From: Brachionus plicatilis
Lineage: Eukaryota > Rotifera > Eurotatoria > Ploima > Brachionidae
Direction of reading: 5' to 3'
Assembly (NCBI GenBank): GCA_010279815.1
Contig: QEOQ01000487.1
Location: forward strand, 285,832 to 349,831
DNA: 64,000 nucleotides
Shown: piece by piece, positions 12,501 through 24,172 of the stretch
Numbering within the stretch: position 1 is the stretch's first letter
Layout of the letters: the number at the start of each line of letters is the position of its first letter
Notes under the pieces: generated by a model
Databases searched by the model: none
Told to the model about the DNA's origin: nothing
Seen by the model: the letters and a program-made list of their open reading frames with translations, nothing else
Program-made: the position numbers and the translations under genes

Positions 12501-14486
12501 AAAAAATTTTAAGTAATTTACACGAGGATTTTACCAAATTTTATGATAATTCACATGAAATACAGTTAAATCTTAAAAGTGAAATTGCGAAAATTTTCAA
12601 AAATAATTGTTATTTTACGTTATTTTTCGTTTATTTTAGGAGACAGAAATAGCCCATTATTTTTTTTTTGGACATTTTTTTTGGCTAGAATTTATTTATT
12701 GCAAACAAAAATATTTACAATTAAACTTTCGAAAAGCAAGATTCAATGGAAATTTCAACTTAATTTTTTTTAACCTTAAAATAAAGTAAAAACATGATTA
12801 TTTTGGTAAATTTTTTTTTAATTTCTACTTCTTGCATTTTACGGTAATTTACGTGAATTAAAGTTAAATTGGTTAAATGCTCCCCTTGAATCACCACAGT
12901 TAAATCACTGTTTACCCACAACCAAAAAATTTTCACCACAGAAATTCATTTAGCCCTCTCAAAAATTTTTTAACAAAGAAAACAAAAATTTTTGACACAA
13001 TTTTTGATTTTTTTAAAAAAACTTTTCACCATAACATAACTTTTGAGCACAGTTTTTTTCACAATTTTATCAAAATATATTAATTCATTCTAATTAAAAT
13101 GCCGATGATTTTAAGAAATAAAAAAAAACTCGGATTTTTTTGAGATAATTAGATCTCAAAAAAAATAGAAGAAAATGCAACTTGGGTAATCGCCATCAAT
13201 CATAGTCAATGGTAGACCAAAAATAACGGGTAAATTGTTTAGCCAAATTTAAACAGATTAAATAATAATTACTTTAAGACTTTAAAACTTTATTTATTTA
13301 ATAAATTTTTTTTTTCAAAATCTGTGTTTAAAAGTAAAAAAAAATAAATATAATGATATTTTAATTTCCTGTTAGGCACAGAAAAATTGTGCTAAAAAGT
13401 GATCTGTGTGAAAAAATTTCTAAACTGTGGATAACAGTTTTTTCACTGTGGGTAACCAATTAACTCTTTATTTAAATAGAAAAAAATCTAATTTTGAAAA
13501 GAAAACATGGAAAATATTTACGGTAGCAAAATTGACGAAAAAAGAAACTTTTAAAATTTAAAGTATTTTCATTATTTTCTATTTAGTATGTTTTAAATTT
13601 TTCTAAAATTTAAAATAATCAACGCTTGTAGGATTTATGTATTATTATAATTTTAATTAAAATAAATTAATCAAATTTAGACTGGACAATGACTGGATAT
13701 GAAGGAACACTGCCCATTCCATCTGAAGATGAAAAGCTCATTTTACCAATGGTGATCCAGTACTTGACTCCCTCAGTGATATCTTTTTTTGGATTAGGCG
13801 CCATCTCAGCTGCAGTAATGTCATCAGCAGACTCTAGTGTGCTCAGTGCTAGCTCGATGTTTGCCCGCAACATTTGGAAGCTTGTATTCAGACAAAAGGC
13901 CAGTGAACGAGAAATTCTTTGGGTAATGAGGCTTGGAATATTTTTTGTAGCCTCTCTGGCCACAATAATGGGAATAACAATAACATCAGTGTATGGTCTT
14001 TGGTTTTTATGCTCTGATCTGGTCTATGTTGTTTTATTTCCACAATTATTCAGCGTAGTGTACATCAAAGATACAAATACATATGGGTCCATGGTAGCTT
14101 ATTGGGTTGGCATCGTGCTTAGACTGTCTGGAGGCGAGCCATTGTTTAATCTTCCACCATTGATCAAATTTCCTTTATTTGACGAAGTGAATAATATTCA
14201 GAAATTTCCATTTAGAACAACTAGCATGTTAATCAGCTTCATTTTAAACATATCAGTATCTTATCTATCCAAGTTTCTCTTCGAAAACGAGTACTTGAGA
14301 AAGGAATATGACATTTTCAAATGTGTCACTAACATACCTATTGAATCAATTGCATTGAAAGACAGTGTGACTGTTGATGAATTTTCAAGACTTAATATAA
14401 GTGTGAGCAATGGTCTTAAATATACCAATGAAGACTTACACAACATGATTAAAGATGAAAATGAGCCAAAGCCAACTCAACATTAA
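9580..14486 (+). CDS. High-affinity choline transporter CHT1 (SLC5A7 family), four exons, 557 aa
   Basis: This sodium-coupled transporter brings choline into cholinergic nerve endings for acetylcholine synthesis. Exons are 9580-9754, 11425-11837, 11886-12165 and 13681-14486, with introns of 1670, 48 and 1515 bp; total 1674 coding bases. The order of conserved blocks matches SLC5A7 throughout: [27 protein letters not shown] joined across intron 1 to [91 protein letters not shown], and [16 protein letters not shown]. About a dozen hydrophobic segments are present. The human protein is about 580 residues, so this one is nearly full length with a shorter tail. The start follows a consensus 3' splice site by two bases. 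Identity is very secure; exon edges are inferred. Confidence 0.95.
12893..13453. repeat. Inverted-repeat element inside CHT intron 3
   Basis: The left end (12893-12941, beginning ACCACAGTTAAATCACTG) is the imperfect reverse complement of the right end (13404-13453, ending TTTCACTGTGGGT). The arms are about 50 bp and the whole unit about 560 bp with no open frame. This looks like a non-autonomous terminal-inverted-repeat element, and it accounts for over a third of an otherwise long intron. Confidence 0.5.
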
Positions 14487-15805
14487 AAATCCTAATTGTA
14501 AATTCAATTTAAACATATCATAGGGTTTTTAAAGATTTTAATTCGATTGATAAAATCTTATTTATTTGTATGATTTTCCCTTTTTTTGCGGATATGCATC
14601 TTCTTTCCTTTATTTTACCTTTTGTATTTTTGTTATTCAAATTTTAGTAATAGACGGATGTTTTTTAAGACAAATCATTCTAAAAAATGTTCTTTATAAA
14701 ATAAAATTTTAAAAAACATATCATAGGAATACACATATCAAATATTATCTTATTAATTTTCAATCAATTTTTAAATAAAGCTTTGAGTTTATGTTTTTTT
14801 ATTTAAGATCTTCCTTGAAAATTTTAATTTTTTATTTTTTGTTTAAATTAAGAAAATAAATTCACCTGATGATTATTTTATGTTTTATTTTTTAGTCCGA
14901 AAATATGTTTCGACATTAATGAAACTGCCTGGAAACTACCTCCTTTGAAACTTAAGTTAAATAACCAGGAAAAGCGAATTCAATAAATTGTTCAAAATTT
15001 TGTCTAGACACGTCATTTGATAGATTAGACTGATCAGAAAATATAAATTAATATTATATCAAATATAAGAAAAGATATCGGATCCTAAACCATTTTTATT
15101 TTTTTATAATTAGTACGTTTATTGCATGTAAATGGGAAATGAAAATTTGACTTATCTTGGTTCTCGTATATCAAGTTTCAAGGTTAATCAACAGAATAGT
15201 GGTCATTTCTCAAGATTAAATTATTCAAATTTGGCAGAAAAATTAAATTCAAAAATTTTAAATTAAGATAATGACGTAATTTTGCCCAGCGCAAATCTAA
15301 ATTATATAATAGCTAAAAACTAATACATTTTTATGATAGATAATATTCTGTGCAGCAAGAAATAAGCCACTTAAAATTAAACAGACAAATAAAAATTAAA
15401 ACATTTAATTTTTAATTTTTTTTTTATCAAATTTTTGACACCATCAGAATTGACGAGAACAAGAATTATCATATTAAATGTATATTAATATTTGATTGTG
15501 AATAAGGAATCAAATATCTTATTGTAAAAATCATTAAATTTGTTCATTGTATCTAATCAAAATTAAATTTTATATTTCAAAGAATCGATCAAAAGATAAT
15601 TCGATAATTTAATACTCAGAATTCAAAATTTTTTTTCAAATGCAAAATATCACTCCATTTGTAGACAAAACCATTACTTATTCGCATAAAAGCTCTAAAT
15701 TAAAAAAATGCACATGATAAATCATTCCTGTAATTCATAAAATTAATTTCTTTGTTGTCAAATTTTATTTAAAATTTAAAATTTATGCAACTTGACAAAA
15801 AAATA
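14487..15805. other. Convergent intergenic region between CHT and the first GPCR
   Basis: It holds the 3' ends of two convergent genes. The only possible coding item is a 44-codon frame at 15132-15266 (plus; begins MGNENLTYLGSRISSF) with good-looking codons and a possible GT donor after TTCAAG. No partner exon was found, so it is not called as a gene. Confidence 0.4.
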
Positions 15806-16951
15806 TTAAACAAAGCTTTTTTCAATCTTATTGTATTTGAAGCAGAAATTTTTAAGAATTTGGCGAAAATTCTCATTAAAAAAACAATAAATAGAAAAAT
15901 TGAATGACAAATTAACAATAATTAAAAACTTTGAGATCATCATTCCATACATAAAATTCATAGATTTATTTAATTTACTATCAATAGATATAATATGAAC
16001 AACTAAATTTGGAAATTGACAAATAAAAAATAAGAAAACAACAGCTATGAGCATACAAGTCACTTTGGTCCTGCCTAGTTTATTTTTTCTGGTACCATTT
16101 TTGCACTCTCGCTTGACATTTTCTTCTTTTCTAAGATCAGTTTCCTCATTATTGGAATAACTAAATGAAGAAAGAGCTGATATTTTTTGATTGTAGCGAT
16201 GTTTTTTTTTATCTTCTTGGCTCACCAATTTGGCATTCAAACGCTTATCGGTCAAAATTCCCAAGCGCTTTCTGCGCTGTTTGGCTATCATCAGTTTGAA
16301 CAACAGATAAGAATTGGTTATGAGCAAGATTGAAAAGGGAATCAAATAAACAATCGGTAGATAGAGCCAAAAATTTATCAGCTGGTTAAATTTGGTATTG
16401 GTACCAATAGCTGTACGCACCACTGAACATCCTTCATATTTAAATATAAACCAATATGGCACGCAGTACAAAGCGCTGGCTATATAAACTACTATTATAA
16501 TTTTTTTAGATTTATTCAGTTCGATTTTGTTGGAAAGTTTTGAGTAGTTTTTCATTTTTGCCAAATAGATGCACATAAACTGGTTGACAGACACACAAAC
16601 TGTGAGCATTATGCAGGCCATTTGAAATGTGTTGATGATAGGATAGAAAATTGGATAGAAAAATGCTATCAGACAAAATGGTATTTCGAATTGGTAGTAC
16701 GCTGTCAGGCGGTATAAGATAGAGTTGATCAGCAGGCCGAATAGGGCAACAAAGCTGCAAAGGCAGAGATTTGACAAGAAAATGTTTGTGGTATTCCGCA
16801 TCTTGGGACTTATTAGCACAAAAAATGAAAGACAATTGCCAATTAGACCAACTGTAATGATTGTTAAATTGATCCAGTCCAAGAATATTTGTATACTGCC
16901 TGAGTAAAAATATGAACCAGTGGTCGTTTGGTTGCTTGTGTTTAGACTCAT
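15806..16951 (-). CDS. Rhodopsin-class GPCR, FMRFamide-receptor-like, atypical (381 aa)
   Basis: An intronless seven-pass receptor of the plasma membrane, probably for a neuropeptide. The N-terminus carries glycosylation sites (NTS, NQT). Segment 1 has the GN pair (N39), segment 7 ends NFSIYCFF, the NFxxYC form typical of FMRFamide-receptor-like proteins, and the FFYPIFYPI block before segment 3 also fits that group. A disulfide is possible between C93 and the second-loop cysteine (YEGC). Odd points: the usual acidic residue of segment 2 is serine (S66) and the E/DRY triplet is NQF (123-125). The third loop is long and basic, rich in lysine and arginine. It lies in tandem with the paralogue at 20391-21638. 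Ligand and G protein cannot be told from sequence. Confidence 0.85.
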   Translation of the reverse strand: MSLNTSNQTTTGSYFYSGSIQIFLDWINLTIITVGLIGNCLSFFVLISPKMRNTTNIFLSNLCLCSFVALFGLLINSILYRLTAYYQFEIPFCLIAFFYPIFYPIINTFQMACIMLTVCVSVNQFMCIYLAKMKNYSKLSNKIELNKSKKIIIVVYIASALYCVPYWFIFKYEGCSVVRTAIGTNTKFNQLINFWLYLPIVYLIPFSILLITNSYLLFKLMIAKQRRKRLGILTDKRLNAKLVSQEDKKKHRYNQKISALSSFSYSNNEETDLRKEENVKRECKNGTRKNKLGRTKVTCMLIAVVFLFFICQFPNLVVHIISIDSKLNKSMNFMYGMMISKFLIIVNLSFNFSIYCFFNENFRQILKNFCFKYNKIEKSFV

Positions 16952-19900
16952 TATTTTTTGCTATTTAAAAAAACATGGTGAATTTAAATATTTATTTTTA
17001 TCTAAAATTTATTGAAATAAAATAAAATATATGTTTTTACAATAAGTCTAAAAGATAAAATGTTCAAAAATGGGATTAAATTAGTGCCATTTTCATTTTG
17101 ATTATTTTTTTTTTGAATATTTTAAATCAAATTGAAAATGAAGTAGTCTTTTAAATATTTTATTACAGGAAAATTATTTAATGAATCATGATCGATGACA
17201 CAAAAAAAGTTTTTTTGCTTCAAAATCAAAATATCTTGATTAAATTTTTTTTAGATTTTGATTTAATGATAGAACAAAATCTTTGCGGGAAGTAATCAAA
17301 ACGCTTTCAAAAAGTCAATGATTCTTTTTGTTTACCATTTGAAGTACCCAAGAAAAATGCTTAACTTGGATTTTAAACAAAATGATTTGTATTTTTCAAT
17401 TACTTTGCATGAAGTAAGATCTAAGCAATTTACAAATTAAAATTATTTTAAAAATCTGCTATTTGTTATCAAACCGACACCAACAGCATTTGAGAAATTT
17501 ATTAAAAAAATAGTTTTCTACAATGAAGCAATCAAAAACTTTTAACGAATCCTCAACTGATTGATAATAATTGATTTCATTCATTATTGAATTTTAAAAG
17601 CTTATAGCACTTTTTACCTTGGAATAAATAACAAAGGCTTGCTTCATAAGGTTTCATATAAACGAGTCTACATTTAAAATTTGACAGCTAAAAGGATTTT
17701 TTGTAAAAAAAATCGTATTCAATTTTTAATAGTTTTATGAAAAAATTCATTAAATGGAAGTCTTATTTTTAAAATGAATACAGAAGCTTATCTAAAATTA
17801 GATACTTTAAAAACCGCCTGCAAGCTTTCCAATTATCAAATTTATTCGGCCTTTTTAATGTCTGATTGCAAATGATATTTAAGCCACATTTAAAATCTCA
17901 AATGAACCTTTTGAAACAAAATTTTTAAATTTATCAATTGCATCATTATATTTAGAATGTTATTTGGATTATTTTGGCGCTGATTTTATTTCTATAAACC
18001 TTCATAAAGTAAAAAGAACATGTTTAAATCTTTTTAAAACAAATTGATAAATATTTGTTTTGCTTAATTTCCATTCAAGGTTAGCTTTAAATATTTTTTT
18101 ATCGAATAAAATTTAAAAATTTTTTTATTTAAAAAAAAAGAGAAATATAAAATTATATTTTTAATTTACAAGTTAAAATTGAAAAAAAGTATTAAATTAG
18201 AAAAATTAGTCTAAAAAGAAAGCTCCCTTTCAACTCCTATTCAATTACTTCTTCCAAAATAATACAAAGTGATGTTTATTTCTAGAATTTATAAATCAAA
18301 ATTTATTATAAATTTGTTCCCAAAAATGATACAATTTTTATTGTATCTAAAGAAAAACTTTTTAAAAAAGTTGAGAAGTTTATGTAGTTCTTTATTGAGA
18401 TTTTGTCCTATAAAGAGAATAAATAATTTAAAAACTAAAGCTGAAAAAAAAATTTAGAATAAATGAATAAAAATAAAATAAAGAAAAAGACATAGATAAT
18501 GAATGCAAAAGGATATAAAATAACAAAATAATAATTATAATCGATTCGAAGAACATCAAAATTTTAAATTATTTTTCATTTTCAAATATTTGATTCAAAA
18601 ATTTGAACAATAATTCTTATAGAATTCTTAAAAAAAATTCAATTAATCCTTGAACCGACTATACTATACTATATGTTTCTTTATGTCAAATCTAATGTTT
18701 TCATTATTGCCCTTGAGTCTGTCTATATAATTTTTTTGATTTAATCTTTAGAGCAACTTTTCTCCGAGACAGTTATTTTAATCAAGATTAAGTTAAACAA
18801 TCAAGTCAATCATGTTAGCAACAAGGCACTCTAAAACTTTGGTAATATTTATTTTTTTAATTAAAATAAAAATAATTTAAAAATTATCTAGTGTTTGAAC
18901 AGGTATGAAATCAAAAATAAATAGGCAATGTATAACGCCCTAAATTTTATTAATTTAAAAATAAATTAGACACAAGTCTTAGGAAGTTCATGATGGTAAA
19001 AAAGCTTATTTTCATCCTGCATTTTATTAGTAATTTTCAAAAAAATATCTATCGGTTAGTGAATTGTATTGGATCGATATTTCTGTTTAAATATAAAACA
19101 TGGTTAAATAGATCTTGGTTTTATTATTTCCGTAAAATAAAAAAAAGCCTCTTCGCTTGAAATTTAATATTATTTTCCCTTATTTCTTTGCTTAAAGTCG
19201 AATCAATCTTTTCTACTCACTCGCTTGATTTTTTTTTAATTTTTTTAATTTACTAAATCTAAATACAAAGTATCTAATAAAAATATAAAATTTTCTAAAT
19301 GAAAAAGATCCTCTACTCATGTAAACTTGATTTATTCAAAATCATCTTAAATATTTTTTAAATCAAAAATATGTGAACAACACTGAAATAGATGTTAAAA
19401 TTTTTGAAAAACATGATTTTTAATTTTAACTGATAAATAACATGAACAAATGTTTTTAATAAAATAAAAAATTAATTAAGAAAATTCCCTAAAAATTCAA
19501 TACTCTCTTAGGAAATTTTCAAATATTAAATTAACCATAAATATAATAAATAATATAAGTAAATTATTTATTTTTTCGTGAAAATATAAAAATATTGAAT
19601 AACATGAGTGGTGTCTAATTCAGATGAAAAAGGTTCTTTATGGTAAAAATTGATATTTGTAAAAAAATCCTATATGTGTACCAAAGCAAAATTCATTAAG
19701 TAATTCATAATTAATTTAGTTTTTTTTTCAATTTAACGTTGTCTTGATAAATACTAAAATAATAATTTAATGTTAAACTGAAAATTTTTAAAGCCTTTTA
19801 TTCAATTCTAATATTAAAAAATTAATAAAATTACATAAGAAATATAAAAATTATTAGAATTTTAATATTTAATCGTCAATTTTTATCTTCACGTTTTCGA

Positions 19901-20028
19901 GCAGTTATTTATCTCTGAAAACTATAAATAAATCCTTAAAGTATTCTGTGGTGGCTACAAGTATCTTAGATTTTTAATTAATTAATTTTTATCACATTTT
20001 AAAAACAAATTTATAAAAACATCTTTTA
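16952..20028. other. Gene-free stretch between the two GPCR loci
   Basis: Mostly A/T-rich. One patch at 18715-18860 has TATATAAT, a TTTAG acceptor-like site, and a short plus-strand reading MLATRHSKTL from about 18811 that ends at a GTAATATT donor; no convincing following exon was found. A 55-codon frame from 18990 (MMVKKLIFILHF) has no supporting context. Nothing else was recognised. Confidence 0.4.
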
Positions 20029-20226
20029 TTACATACTATTGTTTTTTTTTGCTAATATCAGCTCTTTTAGAACTTGAACTACTCCCGGGAGACATTTTTC
20101 ATTAAATAACATCAGCACATAATTAAATTTATTATTACAGTTGGAATTACATTTGAAAAATACGGTCAAATTCAAATTAATTGAAGAATACTTTGAACGC
20201 ATGTCACCAAGAGCTCTTACTTTCAT
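20029..20226 (-). CDS. Hypothetical small ORF downstream of the second GPCR (65 aa)
   Basis: The frame starts MKVRALGDMRSKYSS and ends LKELILAKKNNSM. Its base composition is less A/T-biased than the flanks (it includes CTCCCGGGAG), which favours real coding or a gene remnant. It sits 164 bp downstream of the GPCR stop on the same strand. No family is recognised, no signal peptide is seen, and a GTAAG just after the first ATG could be a splice donor, so the true exon may differ. It could also be a transposon fragment. Confidence 0.3.
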   Translation of the reverse strand: MKVRALGDMRSKYSSINLNLTVFFKCNSNCNNKFNYVLMLFNEKCLPGVVQVLKELILAKKNNSM

Positions 20227-20390
20227 TAACTTAAAAGTTCTAATATTTCAAATGAAAAATTAAAAAAAAAAAATCCAATATTTTCCTTGAACTTTTGACA
20301 AAGTAAATAAAATTTTGAAAAAATTTTAATTTTATTAAATTTTAGCGGAAATTTCGAAATTTAAACAACAAAATAAAAACATTTCTTTTC

Positions 20391-21638
20391 TCAACAACAA
20401 AAAATCAGCTTTGGCAAAGATTCTTTTAAAACCAATCTAAATTTAGGACTAAATAAACAATAACAAACAAAATTGAATGATAAATTTATGATTAACAACA
20501 TTTTTGATATGACATAACAGTAATTTAATAAATATGATGAGCTGCATCTATCAGTATTTGATGAGCATACCATTGATTGAATAATGTGCAAAATAAGTGC
20601 TGGAAATTGGCAAATAAAAAACAAAAATACCACTGCAATGAGCATAATAGTGATGCTTTTATTGATTGTGGATTCTTTTTTATTTTTTTTCACCTTGGTC
20701 ACACTATGCCGTGGCTTGTTCAAACTTACACTAAGCTTGTACAAATTGGCCCCGTTTGACTTGAGAGGATTCTTCAAAGTCACTGTCATCAGAGAGCTGC
20801 TCGCCTGGCTCTTTGCTTGGCCAGAACAAGCGTCTTCCAAGTCTTCTTCATTCTCTCTGTGCTTTTTTTCCTTGAGACCAAGTCTTTGCTGTCGTTTTTT
20901 CTTCATGGCAATCGTGGCTATCAGATAAGCATTGGTAAAGATAAGAATGGAAAATGGGATTATGTAAGCTATCGGTAGGTACATGTAGAAATGAACTATT
21001 TTTTTAAACAAATTTGTCCGGGCTATCTCGGTTTCTTGCAGACCATTCTCATTTGAATAGGTAAATTTTAGCCAGTAAGGCACACAATAGATTATGCTTA
21101 TCAAAAACATCAGAACCACTATTTTCAAGGCCCGCTGACACTCTTGTTTAGTCGAGTTTTTCGACTGGGATCTTAATTTAGAAAAATAAATGTACAAAAA
21201 TTGGTTTACTGACACACAAACTGTAAGAAGAATGGATGCCATTTGAAATGTGGTTATTATCGGGTATATGTATGGATATAGTCGGCAAAGAAGAATGAAA
21301 AGTTCTGGAAAATTTTCCTGGTACATAGCTATTAGTTCATACAGAACCGAGTTTATGAGCAAGCCAAACAGTGCTATGAAACCAGATACGCACAAGCTTG
21401 ACAGAAAAACATTGGTAGATATGCGCATTTTGGGACTAGTAAGGATCAGAAATGAGACAAAATTTCCGATCAAACCGATGATTATGATTGCCAATGAGAC
21501 CAATGAGCTGAATAGGCGGAATTTAATGTAGTTTTCCCACTGAATTAGTTGTTCCACTTGAGACAAATTCGCTGCGTATTTACTAATGAAGCTTTGGTTT
21601 TCGGAAAAATACATCAGCTGGTTTGAGGAGTTGGTCAT
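20391..21638 (-). CDS. Rhodopsin-class GPCR, FMRFamide-receptor-like, atypical (415 aa)
   Basis: Paralogue of the receptor at 15806-16951, intronless and in the same orientation. Shared blocks include GLIGNFVSFLILTSPKMR, FGLLINSVLYEL, MASILLTVCVSVNQF, FLFFICQFPALILHI and NLSFNFVCYCLF. N-terminal glycosylation sites (NSS, NQS, NLS) are present. The segment 2 acidic residue is glycine (G86) and the E/DRY triplet is NQF (145-147), as in the paralogue. Unlike the paralogue, the second extracellular loop (between YWLKFTYS and the YLPIAYIIPF helix) has no cysteine, so the usual loop disulfide is absent even though C118 precedes segment 3. The start ATG lies about 14 bases after a strong 3' splice site (TTTTTATTTAG), suggesting a spliced or trans-spliced leader. 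Confidence 0.85.
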   Translation of the reverse strand: MTNSSNQLMYFSENQSFISKYAANLSQVEQLIQWENYIKFRLFSSLVSLAIIIIGLIGNFVSFLILTSPKMRISTNVFLSSLCVSGFIALFGLLINSVLYELIAMYQENFPELFILLCRLYPYIYPIITTFQMASILLTVCVSVNQFLYIYFSKLRSQSKNSTKQECQRALKIVVLMFLISIIYCVPYWLKFTYSNENGLQETEIARTNLFKKIVHFYMYLPIAYIIPFSILIFTNAYLIATIAMKKKRQQRLGLKEKKHRENEEDLEDACSGQAKSQASSSLMTVTLKNPLKSNGANLYKLSVSLNKPRHSVTKVKKNKKESTINKSITIMLIAVVFLFFICQFPALILHIIQSMVCSSNTDRCSSSYLLNYCYVISKMLLIINLSFNFVCYCLFSPKFRLVLKESLPKLIFCC

Positions 21639-24172
21639 TTTTTAGGAATCTAAATAAAAAATTGGCTTTTTAAAAGGATTTTAATTAAATGATTCGGTCA
21701 AACTGAGTGTGGAATGTAGGCATTAGATTATTTTTTTCGCCTAGTTAGAATATCTAATAAAAGAAATCTTAGATCAATTTAGACTTAAATTTTGAATTTT
21801 TTTGTTTTCGATCTTTAGCACTGTAAATTAAAATCAATATTTAACTAAAAAAAATTTTAATAACAATTTCGCTTATGAATTCAGAAGCTCTTCAAATCAT
21901 AAAAGCTTTTCATAAAAATATTGAATGTAAAACAAAAAAAATAAATTGGTTTTAAGATCTTTATTTTTGACTTTTTGAATTTTTTAATTTATTAATTTAT
22001 GTGGTAAAAAGATTGAAATGAATTTGAGTCGAAAGTACTTAACTAAAATTTGTTGTTGTAAATTTTATTCTCGATTTGACTCTGTTCATCGAAAAAATCA
22101 GGTTCTCCAAAATCCATTGATACTTTTTTTCAATTTAATTTTTTTGTTTAATAAATGATAGTAAAATATGATGCCATTTAAATTAAATTTAAATTTTTTT
22201 TTCCTATTTTTAAACAAAAAAATCATAATATTACCTATCAATACCTTAAAGTTCAGTCAAAATTCTTACAAGCTTTTCTATTTACATGACATGAAATAAG
22301 AAGCATAAATAAAAATAAAAAAATATAAAAAACACTTTTTTCAATTAAATTAAAGGTGTTGCTAAATATTAACATGATTACATTGAGAATTTTTATTCAT
22401 ATTTTCATCTCAAATTTTCATTTTGTATCCAAATGAATTGTTTACTTCCTTTTATCAATTAGGAAGGGAATAATAAAGAAAATTTTAAAGAAAATATATT
22501 TTTTATTAAAATTAATTCCTTTTACGATTCTTAGACAATTTTCCTGTCATTCGTCTTCATAAAGATCTCTGATGAGAACAAGGCTTTTAATTAAGAAATA
22601 AATAAACAAAATATCTCGAAATCAGTAAGTGTGTAAAGATGGTCTTCAATAATTTTTCAGGTGTTTGATCAAGCTTATTTACAAAAAAGACAAAATCCCC
22701 TCACTTTAAAATTTTTTCGATTTCAAGAACATCATTAGATTTTAATTATTGAAACCTTACTACTGTAGAATATATTCTCATGACAAGAGTAATCAATTAA
22801 AAAAAAACATGTTCAATTTACATAATTTACAACAGAAATCACACATGGTTTGGCATCAAAAATCTAAAAACTTTCAAAAATAATGCTAAAATAGAAAAAA
22901 CTGAATTTTAATTAAATTTGTTTTTGAAAGTTTGCCAAAGTATCTTATGAACATGACTTGTAATCTACACTTAAATCAGTCTATCATTAGCAGACTTGAT
23001 TTGAATTTTTGATTTGAAATCTTTAAAATTTTTCTTCTTGACAAAATTACTAAATTTAGAGTACAAATGAAGCATATCAAGTAAAATAAATTTTTCAACC
23101 GAATTTTAAACACTGTTAAACAAGTGTGAATTAGCTCATTCCATTTGATAAAATGCTTTGAAATCTCAGGATATGAGTCACAATTTAGCTTTTAGGGTTT
23201 TTAGGAATGATATTAATATTTAAATAGAAAATTCAATTATGAAGATGTAATCTAGCTCCAAAAATATAATTAATAAAAAAGCGGAATTTGAACACAATTC
23301 TGCGGTAAAAAGATTCCGCACTTATCAAATTGACTAATATAGATAGATCTGATTTATTTTGAATGCATTTTATTATTATTTTAATACAAAGTTTAGATTA
23401 AGTCGAATTATTCATTCGAATAATGCTCCTTTGGCACTAAAAAAATTTTTAAATTAAAACTGCTCTCATTTTCAAAAAGATGCTTTTAGGGGAAAATGTC
23501 TAAACTAAATTCTGACTGTATTGCCTAATGAAGTTGAGTGATTAAAAAATTTTGCGTCAAAGCACTTTTTTATTCATCTACAAGCCTACCTTTAAAATAA
23601 ATTATCGAAGTCTTTTAAGAAATACGAGAAATTTTTTTCTTAAAAAAATTTTCTTTCCTAAATCAATTCTTTAAAGTATTAACTATTTGAAAATTAGATT
23701 TTTGATTTAATTTGATAATTAAAATTAATTTCTCGCAAGAAATAAAGATGTCGTAATTAATTTACAAATTGGATTTTAACTTTTTATTTATTGAAAACTG
23801 AACAAAGGAGGAAAAAAATGCTTTGTTACTTAAACTAAACACATTTATTTAGAAAATTTTAAGAGACATTAGATCGAAAAATTCAATTGTGTCTAAAATA
23901 TATGACTAGAAAAACATAATAAACCTTCTATTGCATGTTTTCTTGGTATTTATTAAAATCCATAAGACTAAAGGGTTGATTTTATTTAAAGCTGGTAGTC
24001 ATTAAAATGATATAGAAAAAATATATTTTTAATTTTGATTATTCAGTAATTGCCGGGATCTGAAATAAATTGTTTATGATGTGGATTTTTTTTTTCATTA
24101 AATTTTCTATTCCGATCCGTATAAATTGAACTTCTAAACAACAGTTATTTAAAAAAGAGTAAAATTTTTTAA
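21639..24172. other. Gene-free intergenic stretch
   Basis: A/T-rich with no supported exon. A short inverted repeat (GCGGAAT at 23281, ATTCCGC ending 23319) is the only small structure noted. Confidence 0.4.

Noticed and set aside
18269..18457. 62-codon frame rich in Lys, Phe and Leu
   Set aside because: Typical chance translation of A/T-rich DNA.
23281..23319. GCGGAAT/ATTCCGC inverted repeat as a regulatory site
   Set aside because: Only seven pairs with a 25-base loop; could occur by chance and has no nearby gene.
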